From contig CP103804.1 of the NCBI GenBank assembly GCA_024919175.1, forward strand, positions 3,348,001-3,412,000: a stretch of DNA of 64,000 bases. The letters are read 5' to 3'. Position numbers and translations under genes: made by a program. Positions 53,848 to 63,127 of the stretch are shown here, one piece after another. This DNA comes from Clostridioides difficile. GTDB lineage: Bacteria; Bacillota; Clostridia; Peptostreptococcales; Peptostreptococcaceae. The notes below the pieces were generated by a model. It made no database searches. It was not told the DNA's origin and saw only the letters and a list, made by a program, of their open reading frames with translations. Position 1 is the stretch's first letter, and each line of letters starts with the position of its first letter.

Positions 53848-54777
53848 TTACAGTTCTATGCCTGGCATAATCTCTTTTGCTTGATTTACCATAGTTTCTA
53901 TAATTTCTTTACAAGGTGTTATTTTTTTTACCATAGCAGCACTTTGACCTGCCATAAATGAACCTTTTTCTACATCTCCATCTACTGTTGCAAATCTTAA
54001 AGCACCTGTACCCTTTTTGTCTAATTCTTCAGGAGTAGCTCCATTTTGTTCCATCTTTAAGAATTCTTTTGATAATTTATTTTTTAATGTTCTTACTGGA
54101 TGACCTGTACTTCTTCCTGTAACAATTGCATCTCTATCTTTTGCTTTTAATACTAATTCTTTATAGTTTAAATGTACAGCACATTCTTCACTACAAATAA
54201 ACCTAGTTCCTACTTGAACCGCATTAGCACCTAGTGCAAATGAAGCAACAATACCTCTACCATCTACAATACCTCCTGCTGCTATTACAGGTATATTAAC
54301 AGCATCGGCAACTTGTGGAACTAAAACCATAGTAGTAAGTTCTCCTATGTGTCCTCCACCTTCTGTACCTTCAGCTATTACTGCTGTAGCACCTAACTTT
54401 TCCATTCTTTGTGCTAAAGCTATTGTTGGTACTACAGGTATAACTTTTGTTCCAGCTTCTTTTAATCTGTCCATATACTTTGCAGGATTTCCAGCACCAG
54501 TAGTAATAACTTGAACCTTTTCTTCTATAATTAAATCTATTATATCATCTACAAATGGTGACATAAGCATTACATTTACACCAAAAGGTTTATCTGTTAA
54601 TTCTTTACATTTAACAATCTCTTCCTTTATAGCCTCTTTTGGTGCATTTCCTGCTGCTATTATTCCTAGTCCACCTGCATTAGATACAGCACTTGCTAAT
54701 GATGCAGTAGCTACCCATGCCATTCCCCCTTGGATAACTGGGTATTTTATATTTAACAGTTTGCAAATTTTATTCAT
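53848..54777 (-). CDS. fabK: Enoyl-ACP reductase II (FMN-dependent)
   Basis: 309 residues from ATG 54777 with AAGGAG upstream. It is a nitronate monooxygenase/FabK-type TIM barrel: VIQGGMAWVATASLASAVSNAGGLG by pattern, and GTEGGGHIGELTT. FabK is the enoyl reductase used by C. difficile in place of FabI, which makes the species insensitive to triclosan-type inhibitors (known). Within the fab operon, 15 bp before fabD. Confidence 0.95.
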   Translation of the reverse strand: MNKICKLLNIKYPVIQGGMAWVATASLASAVSNAGGLGIIAAGNAPKEAIKEEIVKCKELTDKPFGVNVMLMSPFVDDIIDLIIEEKVQVITTGAGNPAKYMDRLKEAGTKVIPVVPTIALAQRMEKLGATAVIAEGTEGGGHIGELTTMVLVPQVADAVNIPVIAAGGIVDGRGIVASFALGANAVQVGTRFICSEECAVHLNYKELVLKAKDRDAIVTGRSTGHPVRTLKNKLSKEFLKMEQNGATPEELDKKGTGALRFATVDGDVEKGSFMAGQSAAMVKKITPCKEIIETMVNQAKEIMPGIEL

Positions 54778-54885
54778 ATCATTCTCCTTCACTTAAAATC
54801 ATAAAAGTAAACTTTTTATTGTAAATTAACTTTAGTTTTTGGATAAAGCTAATTTTGTTAATTAAAGAATTTTAGATGTTTTGTA

Positions 54886-55872
54886 CTATAAAGTCCACTT
54901 AACAACTGAAGCTCCCCAAGTTAGACCTCCACCAAAGCCAACTAAAACTACATTATCACCTTTTTTGATTTTTCCTTCTTTATATGCTTCATCTAACGCA
55001 ACAGGTATAGATGCAGCAGACATATTTCCATACTTATTTATATTTACATAAACCTTATTCATATCAATTCCTAACCTCTTAGAAGAAGCTTGTATTATTC
55101 TTATATTGGCTTGATGTGGTACTAAGTAGTCTATGTCAGTTGTATTTAAATTAGCTTTTTCAAGGGCTATTAAAGATGTTTCTGCCATCTTTCTAACTGC
55201 AAACTTAAATACATCACTACCTGCCATTTCTATTGTATGTAGATTAGATTCTACAGTCTCTTTACTTGCTTTAAGTCTTGAACCTCCAGCAGGTACTTTT
55301 AAACAATCTTTTCCTTTACCATCAGACCCCATATGTGTAGATAGTATTCCGCCTTCACTTACAGGTCCAATAACAGCTGCTCCAGCACCATCTCCAAATA
55401 GTACTGCTGTTGACCTATCATTGTAATTTAAAAACTTAGAACAAGTTTCTGCTCCTATTACAAGTATATTCTTATAACAACCAGTTTCCACAAATTGCTT
55501 TGCAATAGTTACTCCATATACAAATCCAGAACAAGCTGCTGATATATCAAATGCAGTAGCATTCACTGCTCCTATTGCATCTTGTACTATACATGCAGTT
55601 GAAGGCAAAGACATATCAGGAGTAATTGTTGCTAAAATAATCAACTCTATATCCTCTACATTTAACTTTGCACACTCTATAGCTTTTAAAGCAGCTTTAG
55701 ATGCTAGGTCAGAAGTTGCTTCAGACTCTTTTGCAAATCTTCTTTCCTTAATACCAGTTCTAGTACTTATCCACTCATCTGATGTATCCATTATCTTTTC
55801 GAAGTGAAAATTATCATATGATTTCTCAGGTAGATAACTCCCTACTCCTAATATTCCAGCCTTTGTATTCAT
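54886..55872 (-). CDS. fabH: 3-oxoacyl-ACP synthase III
   Basis: 328 residues of the initiating condensing enzyme: catalytic Cys in DISAACSGFVYG, His in PHQANIRIIQAS and the Asn in VNKYGNMSAAS. It starts fatty acid synthesis from acetyl- or branched acyl-CoA. It lies between plsX and fabK; a 108-bp AT-rich gap after it shows no terminator. Confidence 0.96.
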   Translation of the reverse strand: MNTKAGILGVGSYLPEKSYDNFHFEKIMDTSDEWISTRTGIKERRFAKESEATSDLASKAALKAIECAKLNVEDIELIILATITPDMSLPSTACIVQDAIGAVNATAFDISAACSGFVYGVTIAKQFVETGCYKNILVIGAETCSKFLNYNDRSTAVLFGDGAGAAVIGPVSEGGILSTHMGSDGKGKDCLKVPAGGSRLKASKETVESNLHTIEMAGSDVFKFAVRKMAETSLIALEKANLNTTDIDYLVPHQANIRIIQASSKRLGIDMNKVYVNINKYGNMSAASIPVALDEAYKEGKIKKGDNVVLVGFGGGLTWGASVVKWTL

Positions 55873-55897
55873 TATATATTAAACCTCCAAAACGAGT

Positions 55898-56920
55898 TTA
55901 TTCATCTTCGTTATTTTTATTTTCTTCATTATATTTACTTATAAATTGATTGATATCCTCAACAACTTTTCCTTTTGTAAATTTTATGCCTTGATTTATG
56001 GCATTTTTTATAGCTTTAGCATCAGAGCTACCATGAGCCTTTATAACTCCTCCATTTAATCCTAAAAGTGGAGCTCCACCATACTCAGAATAATCTATAA
56101 AACTCTTTAATTTTTTTAAATCATCTTTTATAAGTAATGCTCCTATTTTACTTTTTGTACTAGCCATAAAAGTTTCCTTTATAAGACTCATAACTGAAAG
56201 GGCTACCCCTTCAGCAGATTTAAGTAATATATTGCCCGTAAATCCATCACAAATAATTATATCTGTATATGCATTTATGACCTCTCTAGCTTCTACATTT
56301 CCTATAAAATTTAAATCTAATTTTTTAATTTCTTCATATGATTTTTTAACTAAATCATTGCCTTTGCCTTCTTCTAGTCCAACATTTGCTAGTGCCACTT
56401 TAGGATTTTCAAGTCCCAACACTTTTCTTGAGTAAATATTGCTCATAGCTGCAAATTCAACTAGATTCTTAGATTTACAATCTGCATTTGCACCACAGTC
56501 TGCTATAAGTGTCATTCCTCGCTTTACATTTGGTATTGCTGAGCATAAGCAAGGTCTATCAATTCCTTTTATTCTACCGACTACAAATAATCCCCCAGCA
56601 AGTAAAGCTCCTGTGTTTCCAGCTGATATTATAGCATCTGCCTTGCCTTCTTTTACGAGGTTTAAGGCTACTACCATAGATGAATCTTTTTTGCTTCTTA
56701 TAGCCTTAACTGGTTTATCTTCATTTTCTATAATCTCAGTAGTATGAACTATTTCTAGTTTATTTCTATCAAATTCATAATTTGAAAATTCCTTTTCTAA
56801 TAAATCTTTATCTCCTGTGATTATTAAATCTACTTGATATTCTTTTATAGCATTTACTGCGCCTTCTACATTAGATTTTGGTGCATTATCTCCACCCATT
56901 CCATCTATTACTATTTTCAT
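55898..56920 (-). CDS. plsX: Phosphate acyltransferase PlsX
   Basis: 340 residues, with IDGMGGDNAP at the N-terminus and ALANVGLEEGKGNDLVKKSYE by pattern. PlsX makes acyl-phosphate from acyl-ACP for PlsY in phospholipid synthesis. It follows fapR by 10 bp, the standard fapR-plsX-fab order. The C-terminus is acidic and asparagine-rich. Confidence 0.95.
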   Translation of the reverse strand: MKIVIDGMGGDNAPKSNVEGAVNAIKEYQVDLIITGDKDLLEKEFSNYEFDRNKLEIVHTTEIIENEDKPVKAIRSKKDSSMVVALNLVKEGKADAIISAGNTGALLAGGLFVVGRIKGIDRPCLCSAIPNVKRGMTLIADCGANADCKSKNLVEFAAMSNIYSRKVLGLENPKVALANVGLEEGKGNDLVKKSYEEIKKLDLNFIGNVEAREVINAYTDIIICDGFTGNILLKSAEGVALSVMSLIKETFMASTKSKIGALLIKDDLKKLKSFIDYSEYGGAPLLGLNGGVIKAHGSSDAKAIKNAINQGIKFTKGKVVEDINQFISKYNEENKNNEDE

Positions 56921-56930
56921 GATTTTCCTC

Positions 56931-57488
56931 CTAATCTAACTCTTCAAAGATAAACTTTCCTCTAAATATTTGCTCTTGGGCTTTATTATTGATAACAACT
57001 TTTACATAATGCTTTTTGTCTATATTTCTATACACTTCTGCTTTTGCTATAAGTCTGTCTTGTTGTTCTATCAACTTAAAACATTTTACATTTGCAACTC
57101 TCATAATAACTTTAGGTGCATCTATTATAGCCATTGCTAATGAATCTGCTAGAGAAAATATATACGTATCTTTCAAAGTATTTGTTTTAGAGTAAATCAT
57201 GTCCTCTGTAACTTCTAACATAGATATACCTAATTGCCCTACAGATAAATCAATGATTTCGCCTGTAATTTCCTTTACTCCTAAAGTCTTTACTTTTGAA
57301 CTCTGAGTTTCTGCTATTGATTTGACTCTTTCTCTTAGCTCTGGTATGTTTAGACTCATTCTATCTAATCTTATTGTCTGTATACTCACATTAAACAAAC
57401 TTGATAATTCTTCATCAGTATAAAAAGGATCAGTCTTTAGCATATCTATAAGCTCTTGTTGTCTTTGGGCTTTACTCTTCTTTTTCAT
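56931..57488 (-). CDS. fapR: Fatty acid and phospholipid biosynthesis repressor FapR
   Basis: 185 residues: N-terminal winged helix-turn-helix of the DeoR type (DEELSSLFNVSIQTIRLDR) and a C-terminal hot-dog domain that binds malonyl-CoA, with RVANVKCF. It represses lipid genes until malonyl-CoA rises. Its own operon carries a near-perfect operator at 57515-57531 just downstream of the -10. Confidence 0.95.
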   Translation of the reverse strand: MKKKSKAQRQQELIDMLKTDPFYTDEELSSLFNVSIQTIRLDRMSLNIPELRERVKSIAETQSSKVKTLGVKEITGEIIDLSVGQLGISMLEVTEDMIYSKTNTLKDTYIFSLADSLAMAIIDAPKVIMRVANVKCFKLIEQQDRLIAKAEVYRNIDKKHYVKVVINNKAQEQIFRGKFIFEELD

Positions 57489-57514
57489 GTTCCCTCCAAA
57501 TTTTATAGCTGTAA

Positions 57515-57531
57515 TTAGTACCAGCTACTAA
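57515..57531 (-). promoter_or_regulatory. FapR operator
   Basis: TTAGTACCAGCTACTAA is a 17-bp imperfect palindrome matching the known FapR site pattern (TTAGTACC-N-TACTAA). It lies between the -10 and the fapR start and should block transcription of the whole fapR-plsX-fab operon. Confidence 0.9.
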
Positions 57532-57535
57532 TAGT

Positions 57536-57564
57536 AGTATATAGTAACACACAAAAATTTTCAA
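57536..57564 (-). promoter_or_regulatory. Sigma-A promoter of fapR-plsX-fabHKDG-acpP-fabF
   Basis: TTGAAA (57564-57559), 17-nt spacer, TATACT (57541-57536). The FapR operator begins five bases after the -10. Confidence 0.8.
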
Positions 57565-57647
57565 TACTTATATTATTATTTTTCTAATTTTTAATATGCA
57601 TAAAATCCATTTATTTCTCTAGTAAATCATCTTTTTTTATATGTACA

Positions 57648-57684
57648 AAAAAAACATGTAGAGTATACTCTACATGTTTTTTTA
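57648..57684 (-). terminator. Terminator of rpmF
   Basis: A 24-nt perfect palindrome (57654-57677) flanked by A and T runs lies just after the rpmF stop. It separates rpmF from the fap promoter. Confidence 0.85.
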
Positions 57685-57691
57685 GAAGCTA

Positions 57692-57868
57692 TTACTTAGA
57701 TACAACTTCTTTACCTTTATAATATCCACAGTCTGGACACACTCTATGTGGTAATTTTGGCTCATGACATTGTGGGCAACTTACAAATCCTGTTGCTTCC
57801 ATCTTTGAGTTAGCTGCTCTTCTCATTTTTGTGTTTGATTTAGACGTTTTACGCTTTGGTACTGCCAT
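57692..57868 (-). CDS. rpmF: Ribosomal protein L32
   Basis: 58 residues beginning MAVPKRKTSKSNTKMRRAAN, with a zinc ribbon CPQC...CPDC (31-34 and 44-47) as in bacterial L32. ATG 57868 follows GGAGGTGG. It is 24 bp after the DUF177 gene, the usual pairing (ylbN-rpmF), and ends at a strong terminator. It is a protein of the large ribosomal subunit. Confidence 0.96.
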   Translation of the reverse strand: MAVPKRKTSKSNTKMRRAANSKMEATGFVSCPQCHEPKLPHRVCPDCGYYKGKEVVSK

Positions 57869-57892
57869 TTACGCCACCTCCTTAGTCAAAAT

Positions 57893-58417
57893 TTAATTAA
57901 ATAAATCTTTTAATTTAGCAAAACGAGGATCTATGTATTCCTCATCGTTTGTAATTTCACTGCAAGAACATTCTCCTTCATTTAAGTTTGCTCCGCATCC
58001 TTGACAAAGACCTTTACAGTTTTCACTACAAAGAACTTTATGAGGCACATTAAAATCTAATGTCTGTTCTATTATATCAATAAGGTCGATTTCTTCACCA
58101 TCGAATATAAAAGGATCAAATTCCTCAAATTCATCTTCATCATAATCTTCTTCTTTTACTAAAAAACCTTGTATAGAATACTCTAATGGTATTTCTACTT
58201 CTTTAAGACATCTTGAACAATTGTCAACAATTGTAAAATTGACATCTATATCTAGATATAAACCTTTATTAGTCTTTGATACTTTACCTTTTAAATTTAC
58301 AGGTGATACTAATTTGTAAATCTCATCACAATAACTAATAGTATCAATTTTTTCACAAAAATTCAAGTCTATTTTGTCAGTTTCTTTTCTATTTATTTTT
58401 TCTATGCTAACTTTCAT
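57893..58417 (-). CDS. yceD: DUF177 / YceD family protein
   Basis: About 174 residues from ATG 58417, with GAGGTG at correct spacing (a GTG nine bases upstream is less likely). The YceD signature C-terminus is present: CSENCKGLCQGCGANLNEGECSC, a cysteine-rich region. The family is always near rpmF and in plants and bacteria affects 23S rRNA accumulation. It is expressed from a consensus promoter at 58447-58475. Confidence 0.9.
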   Translation of the reverse strand: MKVSIEKINRKETDKIDLNFCEKIDTISYCDEIYKLVSPVNLKGKVSKTNKGLYLDIDVNFTIVDNCSRCLKEVEIPLEYSIQGFLVKEEDYDEDEFEEFDPFIFDGEEIDLIDIIEQTLDFNVPHKVLCSENCKGLCQGCGANLNEGECSCSEITNDEEYIDPRFAKLKDLFN

Positions 58418-58446
58418 TAAGTTCACCTCAACATATCACCAAATTT

Positions 58447-58475
58447 ATTATACAAATCTAGCATTTGTTTGTCAA
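58447..58475 (-). promoter_or_regulatory. Consensus sigma-A promoter of yceD-rpmF
   Basis: TTGACA (58475-58470), 17-nt spacer, TATAAT (58452-58447). Both hexamers and spacer are exactly consensus. It lies in the short gap after ackA; a small stem (TCAAGTA/TACTTGA) overlaps the -35 and may end ackA read-through. Confidence 0.85.
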
Positions 58476-58509
58476 GTATTTTTACTTGATAGGCATAAGT
58501 TTAATTAAA

Positions 58510-59706
58510 TTATTTTACTAATCTTAATGTATCTCTAGCTATCATTAATTCTTCGTTAGTTGGTATTAAAAGCATTTTTACTTTAGAGTCAGCAGTAGAT
58601 ATTACTGTTTCTTTTCCTCTAACATCATTAGCTTCCTTGTCTAATTTCATTCCTAAGAATTCCATATTAGAAGCTATATCTGCTCTTATAGCTTTTCCAT
58701 TTTCACCTACACCAGCAGTAAATACTACAACATCTAATCCATTCATTTCAGCAGCATAAGCACCTATATATTTTTGTACTTTTTTAACATAAGCTTCTAA
58801 TGTTGCTTGAGCTCTTTCATCTCCATTTTTAGCTGCATCTTCTATATCTCTGAAATCACTAGAAATTCCAGTCATTCCATATACTCCAGATTCTTTGTTC
58901 ATTAGTTTATCTAATCCATCAGCATCTAAACCTTCTTTTCTCATTAAGAAAGGTAATATAGCAGGGTCTATATCTCCACATCTAGTTCCCATTATTAATC
59001 CTTCTAATGGAGTGAATCCCATAGATGTATCTATACATTTTCCACCATCAACAGCAGCTATAGAAGCACCATTTCCTAAGTGACAAGTTACTATTTTTAA
59101 GTCTTTTATATCTTTTCCTAATATCTCTGCTGCTTTTTGAGATACATAGTTATGAGAAGTTCCATGGAATCCATATCTTCTTACTCCATATTTAGTATAT
59201 AACTCATGAGGTAAACCATATAAGTATGAAGATTTAGGCATTGTTTGATGGAAAGCAGTATCAAATACTCCTACCATTGGTACACCTGGAAGTATAGCTT
59301 TACAAGCATCAATTCCCATTATGTTTGCTGGATTATGAAGTGGAGCTAAATCTATACATTCTTTTAAAGCTTCTTCTACTTCTGGAGTTAGTACTACTGA
59401 AGTAGCAAATTTTTCTCCAGCATGAACAACTCTATGTCCTACTGCATCTATTTCTTTCATTTCTTTAACTGCACCAAATTCTGGATGAGCAACAGCTTCT
59501 AATACTAATGCTATTGCATCTTTATGGTCTTTCATTGGTTGTTCAACAATGTATTTATCATCTCTTCCTGCTTTTTCATGTTTAAGTATAGAACCTTCGA
59601 TTCCTATTCTTTCAACTAATCCTATACATAAAACTTCTTCATTACTCATATCTATTAATTGATATTTTAATGAAGAACTCCCACAGTTTAATACTAATAT
59701 TTTCAT
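58510..59706 (-). CDS. ackA: Acetate kinase
   Basis: 398 residues with both acetokinase signatures: VLNCGSSSLKYQLIDM near the start and GFHGTSHNYVSQKAAEI (ATP/acetate region), plus VVFTAGVGENG. It converts acetyl phosphate and ADP to acetate and ATP, a main ATP source in fermentation. No pta lies beside it. AGGAGG precedes the ATG. Codon use is of a highly expressed gene (little variety). Confidence 0.97.
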   Translation of the reverse strand: MKILVLNCGSSSLKYQLIDMSNEEVLCIGLVERIGIEGSILKHEKAGRDDKYIVEQPMKDHKDAIALVLEAVAHPEFGAVKEMKEIDAVGHRVVHAGEKFATSVVLTPEVEEALKECIDLAPLHNPANIMGIDACKAILPGVPMVGVFDTAFHQTMPKSSYLYGLPHELYTKYGVRRYGFHGTSHNYVSQKAAEILGKDIKDLKIVTCHLGNGASIAAVDGGKCIDTSMGFTPLEGLIMGTRCGDIDPAILPFLMRKEGLDADGLDKLMNKESGVYGMTGISSDFRDIEDAAKNGDERAQATLEAYVKKVQKYIGAYAAEMNGLDVVVFTAGVGENGKAIRADIASNMEFLGMKLDKEANDVRGKETVISTADSKVKMLLIPTNEELMIARDTLRLVK

Positions 59707-60160
59707 TATTATTTCCTCCTTAGATTTTTATAAATGATATGTAATCAATTTTGATTCATAATAAATGTCTAAAAACTTATATTTTATTATTTTGTCATAG
59801 ATATATTATTGTATACATTAAACGATTTTCATAAATAATATATCACCTTTTAATCTAAAAGTATATACTTTTTTTTATATTATATCATATTTCTACTATG
59901 GTAATTTGTGTGTTTTAATAACAATTTATTAACAAATTAACTTAATGTAGATTATTCTTTCCCATTTGCTATAATAATATAATATAAAGGCCTAATAAAG
60001 TTATTTTAATAACACTTAACTTATTTATTATTATGTAGTATTTCTACATTTTAACAAATTTTTTTATGTTTTTTAGCTAGATAACTAAAATTTCAAATTT
60101 TATACATATTATAATAAATTACAATATATATAAAATAAACAAAAGAAAAAGGAGCATTTT
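59707..60160. other. Divergent regulatory gap between ackA and tmcAL
   Basis: 454 bp of AT-rich DNA between divergent genes. A possible tmcAL promoter is TAGATT (59948-59953), 16-nt spacer, extended TGCTATAAT ending 59975, which would leave a leader of about 180 nt. No clear ackA promoter could be fixed. No riboswitch, terminator or small ORF was recognised. Confidence 0.45.
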
Positions 60161-61441
60161 ATGAATATACTTGGATTAATAGTTGAATATAACCCGTTTC
60201 ATAATGGACATATATATCATTTATCAAAATCTATAGAAAAAACAAATGCAACACATACAGTAGCAATCATGAGTGGAAACTTTCTTCAAAGAGGTGAACC
60301 AGCTTTATTTGATAAATATACTAGAGCAAAAATTGCTGTCGAAAATGGTGTAGACTTAGTTATAGAATTACCAACTATGTTTGCTTGCCAAAGTGCTGAA
60401 ATTTTTGCTCATGGTGCCATAACAATTTTAAATTCTCTAAACTGCATAAGTTCTGTATGTTTTGGTAGTGAAGAAGGAAACACAGATATTCTTTACGATA
60501 TTGCAGAAATTTTAGCAAATGAACCAGAAGAATTTAAATTACTTTTAAAGAAATATTTAGATGAAGGTATGTTATTTCCAGTAGCTAGAGCTAATTCACT
60601 TTTTGATTATATACACCAATATGGAAACAACAACTTAGCTCAAAAAACTACAAAAGAACAATTATTAAAAATATTAAATTCATCAAATAATATCCTTGGT
60701 ATAGAATATATAAAAAATCTTATCCGTTTAGGCAGTAATATAAAACCATTTACAATTTCCAGAGTTCAGTCAGAATACAACTCTAAAGAAATTGATAGTA
60801 GTATTTGTTCTGCTACTGCCATAAGAACTTCACTTAAAGAAAATTGTAATCTATCCATACTACAAGAAGTTATACCAGAAAAAACTTATAATATATTAAA
60901 TGAAAAAATAGAGAACAAATTTTTTCCTATGTTTGATGAATTATTTTTTGATACATTAAAAACAATCGTACTTAGAGACATATCCAATTTAAAAGATTAT
61001 TTTGAAGTAAATGAAGGTATAGAAAATAAAATTTACAAAGATATTTTTACATCTAACTCTTTATACGAATTGCAATTATCAATTAAATCTAAGCGATATA
61101 CTTTAACTAAAATCAAGAGAACTTTAAATAATATATTGTTAGGTGTAAGAAAAAGCGATATTAACCTTGTAAAAAATATAGCTATTGTTCCTTATGTAAG
61201 AATACTTGCTTTCAATGATAAAGGCAGAGAGATTTTAAAAGAGATAAAAAATAAATCTAACGTAGAAATAATAAATAAATTTTCAAATATATCATTTTCA
61301 TTAGATGATACAATTTTTAAAACACTTATAGGCTATGACATAAAATCTACAAATATATACAACTCAGTATATTATAAAAATAATAAAGACTTAGTAAAAG
61401 GTCCTATGGACTTTTACACTCATCCAATCTATGTAAAATAA
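60161..61441 (+). CDS. tmcAL: tRNA(Met) cytidine acetate ligase TmcAL (YlbM)
   Basis: 426 residues of the nucleotidyltransferase HIGH superfamily: GLIVEYNPFHNGHIYHL at the N-terminus contains the HxGH motif. TmcAL uses acetate and ATP to acetylate C34 of elongator tRNA(Met). In B. subtilis ylbM is beside ylbN (yceD) and rpmF; here ackA lies between them. AAAGGAG precedes the ATG by eight bases. The enzyme consumes acetate, made by its divergent neighbour AckA. Confidence 0.9.
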   Translation: MNILGLIVEYNPFHNGHIYHLSKSIEKTNATHTVAIMSGNFLQRGEPALFDKYTRAKIAVENGVDLVIELPTMFACQSAEIFAHGAITILNSLNCISSVCFGSEEGNTDILYDIAEILANEPEEFKLLLKKYLDEGMLFPVARANSLFDYIHQYGNNNLAQKTTKEQLLKILNSSNNILGIEYIKNLIRLGSNIKPFTISRVQSEYNSKEIDSSICSATAIRTSLKENCNLSILQEVIPEKTYNILNEKIENKFFPMFDELFFDTLKTIVLRDISNLKDYFEVNEGIENKIYKDIFTSNSLYELQLSIKSKRYTLTKIKRTLNNILLGVRKSDINLVKNIAIVPYVRILAFNDKGREILKEIKNKSNVEIINKFSNISFSLDDTIFKTLIGYDIKSTNIYNSVYYKNNKDLVKGPMDFYTHPIYVK

Positions 61442-61551
61442 ATTTTTTAAATAATCTTATCAATTTTAAATAATACCATCAAATTAATAAGATATCTTTC
61501 TAATTACAAATATTCTCATAGATAAAATGGGCTTCACATGTGCATTCATAT

Positions 61552-61635
61552 TTTTAGGATGGTAACATCAACTTAACTTAAATAATACTTCATATTTCTA
61601 AAGTTAAGTAAACATTGCCATCCTAAAATTTTTAT
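61552..61635 (+). terminator. Nested stem-loop between convergent tmcAL and dehydrogenase genes
   Basis: An outer stem of at least 11 bp (61552-61562 with 61618-61628) encloses an inner 9-bp stem (61571-61579 with 61601-61609). A T run follows on the plus strand. Terminator for tmcAL, perhaps bidirectional. The rest of 61442-61725 shows nothing else. Confidence 0.5.
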
Positions 61636-61725
61636 AAATAATGTTAATATTTTACAAGTAATATTAACATTAAAAAGTAAATTTAAACTATTAAATTTAA
61701 AACTGTTTTTATATTATTTATATAT

Positions 61726-63117
61726 TTAATATATCTTTCCTGGATTTAAAATATTTTTAGGGTCAAAAGCTACTTTTATATTCTTAATTAACATCATATA
61801 GGCATCTGAATTTGATTCATGTAAATATTCTTTTTTTGCATATCCTATACCATGTTCACCTGAGACTTGACCATTAAGTTCTCTAGATTTTTTATACATA
61901 CAGTCAAAAGTTTCTTTTAATCTTACTTTCCAAGTATGTTCATCCATACCATCTTTTAATATATATATGTGTAGATTTCCGTCACCTGCGTGGCCAAAAC
62001 TTTTTATTCTTATTTTTAACTCATCTTGAAGCTCATGAGTATATCTTATAAACTCTGCTACCTTGTCTCTTGGTACAACGACATCACATTCATCCATTTC
62101 TGTTGTAGATGCCTTTATAGCTTCTAAGAAAGCCCCTCTGGCTGACCATATGGAATCATTTCTTTCTTGTGTATCTGATATAAATACATCTAATGCTCCA
62201 CTTTCTAAACACAGATTAGCAACTTTCTCATATTCTTTTTCTATATCTTCAGCACTATTTCCATCAAATGTAAGTAAAAGATAAGCATCTGATGTATTAT
62301 CTGGAAACTTTTTACCTAAAAATTCTTCCGCAGCCAAGATTACATCTCTTTCCATAAATTCTATGGCTGTTGGTATTGATTTTGATTTTATTATTTTAGG
62401 AACAGTCTCTATTGCTATTGATAGATTTGGAAAAGGTATAAGTAAACTTACACTTTTCTTTGGTAAAGGAAGTAATTTTAATATTGCCTTTGTAACTATT
62501 CCTAGAGTTCCTTCTGAACCTATTAATAAATCTTTTATACTATATCCAGAACTATTTTTAACTACTTTTCCCCCTATATTTACAACTTCTCCATTTGGTA
62601 ATACTACTTCAAGACCTCTAACATAATCTCTTGTAACACCATATTTTACTGCTCTCATTCCACCTGCATTAGTATTTATATTACCTGCTATTGTAGCACT
62701 CTTCTCACCTGGGTCAGGTGGATAAAATAAATCTCTCTCTTGAACATATTGACCTATTGTCATAAGTAAAACTCCTGGTTCTACTGTCAATGTTAGATTT
62801 TCATAATCAACCTCAAGTATTTTATTCATTTTACATAGATTAATCATTATTCCACTATTTATGGCAACAGCAGCTCCTACAAGACCAGTTCCTTGTCCTC
62901 TTGGTGTAACTGGTATATTGTTTTCATATGCATATTTCATTATTTTAGATACTTGTTCGGTTTCAAGCACATTTACTAAAACTTCAGGATATTTTTCTAT
63001 TCCTCCAAGTTCATCATGAGAAAAATCTTCATTTATATTGCTTCCAACTACAACATTTTCCTCTCCACAAATATCTATTAAAAAATCTATATCTTTTTTA
63101 TCAATTAATTTATACAT
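61726..63117 (-). CDS. FAD-linked lactate/glycolate dehydrogenase subunit (GlcD/LctD-like)
   Basis: 463 residues from ATG 63117, with GGGGGAT upstream; the frame to 63165 overlaps etfA. FAD_binding_4 (PVTPRGQGTGLVGAAV, about 65-80; PDPGEKSATIAGNINTNAGG by pattern) and FAD-oxidase C domain with GHAGDGNLH and SGEHGIGYAKKEY. Directly after etfA (10-bp gap), it matches electron-confurcating lactate dehydrogenases (LctD with EtfAB), which reduce NAD with lactate using ferredoxin. D-lactate or a related 2-hydroxy acid is the likely substrate. Confidence 0.85.
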   Translation of the reverse strand: MYKLIDKKDIDFLIDICGEENVVVGSNINEDFSHDELGGIEKYPEVLVNVLETEQVSKIMKYAYENNIPVTPRGQGTGLVGAAVAINSGIMINLCKMNKILEVDYENLTLTVEPGVLLMTIGQYVQERDLFYPPDPGEKSATIAGNINTNAGGMRAVKYGVTRDYVRGLEVVLPNGEVVNIGGKVVKNSSGYSIKDLLIGSEGTLGIVTKAILKLLPLPKKSVSLLIPFPNLSIAIETVPKIIKSKSIPTAIEFMERDVILAAEEFLGKKFPDNTSDAYLLLTFDGNSAEDIEKEYEKVANLCLESGALDVFISDTQERNDSIWSARGAFLEAIKASTTEMDECDVVVPRDKVAEFIRYTHELQDELKIRIKSFGHAGDGNLHIYILKDGMDEHTWKVRLKETFDCMYKKSRELNGQVSGEHGIGYAKKEYLHESNSDAYMMLIKNIKVAFDPKNILNPGKIY

Positions 63118-63127
63118 TTCTATCCCC

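Noticed and set aside
59707..60160. Riboswitch or catabolite-repression site in front of ackA
   Set aside because: No T-box or riboswitch-like core was seen, and a candidate ATGAAAATCG near 59828 fails the cre consensus at a required base.
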